From an uncultured Akkermansia sp. (GTDB lineage Bacteria > Verrucomicrobiota > Verrucomicrobiia > Verrucomicrobiales > Akkermansiaceae): DNA of 32,592 bases. The stretch lies in assembly GCA_947631275.1 (NCBI GenBank), contig CANRKR010000023.1:1-32592 (forward strand). Direction: 5' to 3'. A program made the position numbers and the translations under genes. Below the pieces are notes generated by a model, which had not been told where the DNA came from, ran no database searches, and saw only the letters and a program-made list of their open reading frames with translations. Below are positions 32,439 to 32,592 of this stretch, piece after piece; positions within the stretch are counted from its first letter, which is position 1, and each line of letters begins with the position of its first letter.

Positions 32439-32592
32439 TTGAGGTAGGGATGTTTTTTGCGTCTATCAGAAGTTGCAAGTGACTGACAGATGCATTTTTA
32501 TTTTAGGGGTCAACGCAAATTTTTGTGGAAAGAGGGATTTTTGTGAAACAGGCGGGAGCATTCGAGCAGGACGCGTAAACGATAGTTCTGGA

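Overview
This window looks like chromosomal core sequence from a gut-type Verrucomicrobiota, most likely an Akkermansia relative. That is inferred from moderate-to-high GC, a GYF_2-RDD protein, a Lys/Ala-rich histone-like protein, a secreted sulfatase beside galactose-use genes, and mostly Shine-Dalgarno-poor starts. The species cannot be fixed from the sequence alone. I saw no CRISPR array, insertion sequence, prophage or rRNA.

Layout. At 1-1207 (minus) lies the edge of a surface-polysaccharide locus: the N-terminus of a glucose-1-phosphate cytidylyltransferase preceded by a family 2 glycosyltransferase. Just upstream of the glycosyltransferase is the most striking element, a pair of perfect 24-bp inverted repeats (1218-1241 and 1390-1413) around 148 bp. 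It carries a promoter whose -10 lies in the right-hand repeat, which is the architecture of a phase-variable invertible promoter. As sequenced the promoter points away from the polysaccharide genes (OFF). Inversion would place TGGACA-N17-TATACT directly in front of them. Next, on the plus strand, come a secreted Sel1-repeat protein, threonine dehydratase (ilvA) and a Maf pyrophosphatase.

5572-15537 (minus) holds a Pif1-like helicase, a CNNM/CorC-type membrane protein, an FmdB-like zinc ribbon and rpsN. These are followed by a galactokinase with a sodium/solute symporter, and a LolC/E-like permease with a GYF_2-RDD membrane protein. 15740-16938 (plus) holds the histone-like protein and a VanX-type D-Ala-D-Ala dipeptidase lipoprotein. 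argH (plus) converges on tmk and dinB (minus). Then come rpsB-tsf and mnmE (plus), a sulfatase (minus) divergent from ileS, and ileS-lspA-DUF1573-like-murA (plus). A small HTH regulator and tRNA-Val(UAC) close the window.

Together the genes cover translation (rpsN, rpsB, tsf, ileS, mnmE, tRNA-Val), envelope building (murA, lspA, the Lol-like permease, VanX-like enzyme, polysaccharide genes), amino-acid metabolism (ilvA, argH) and host-glycan use (sulfatase, galactose symporter, galactokinase). Recurrent features worth attention are promoters whose -10 sits only 8 nt before the start codon (argH, ileS, perhaps the sulfatase), implying leaderless mRNAs. Large lineage-type insertions also occur in the symporter, the Lol-like permease and LspA.
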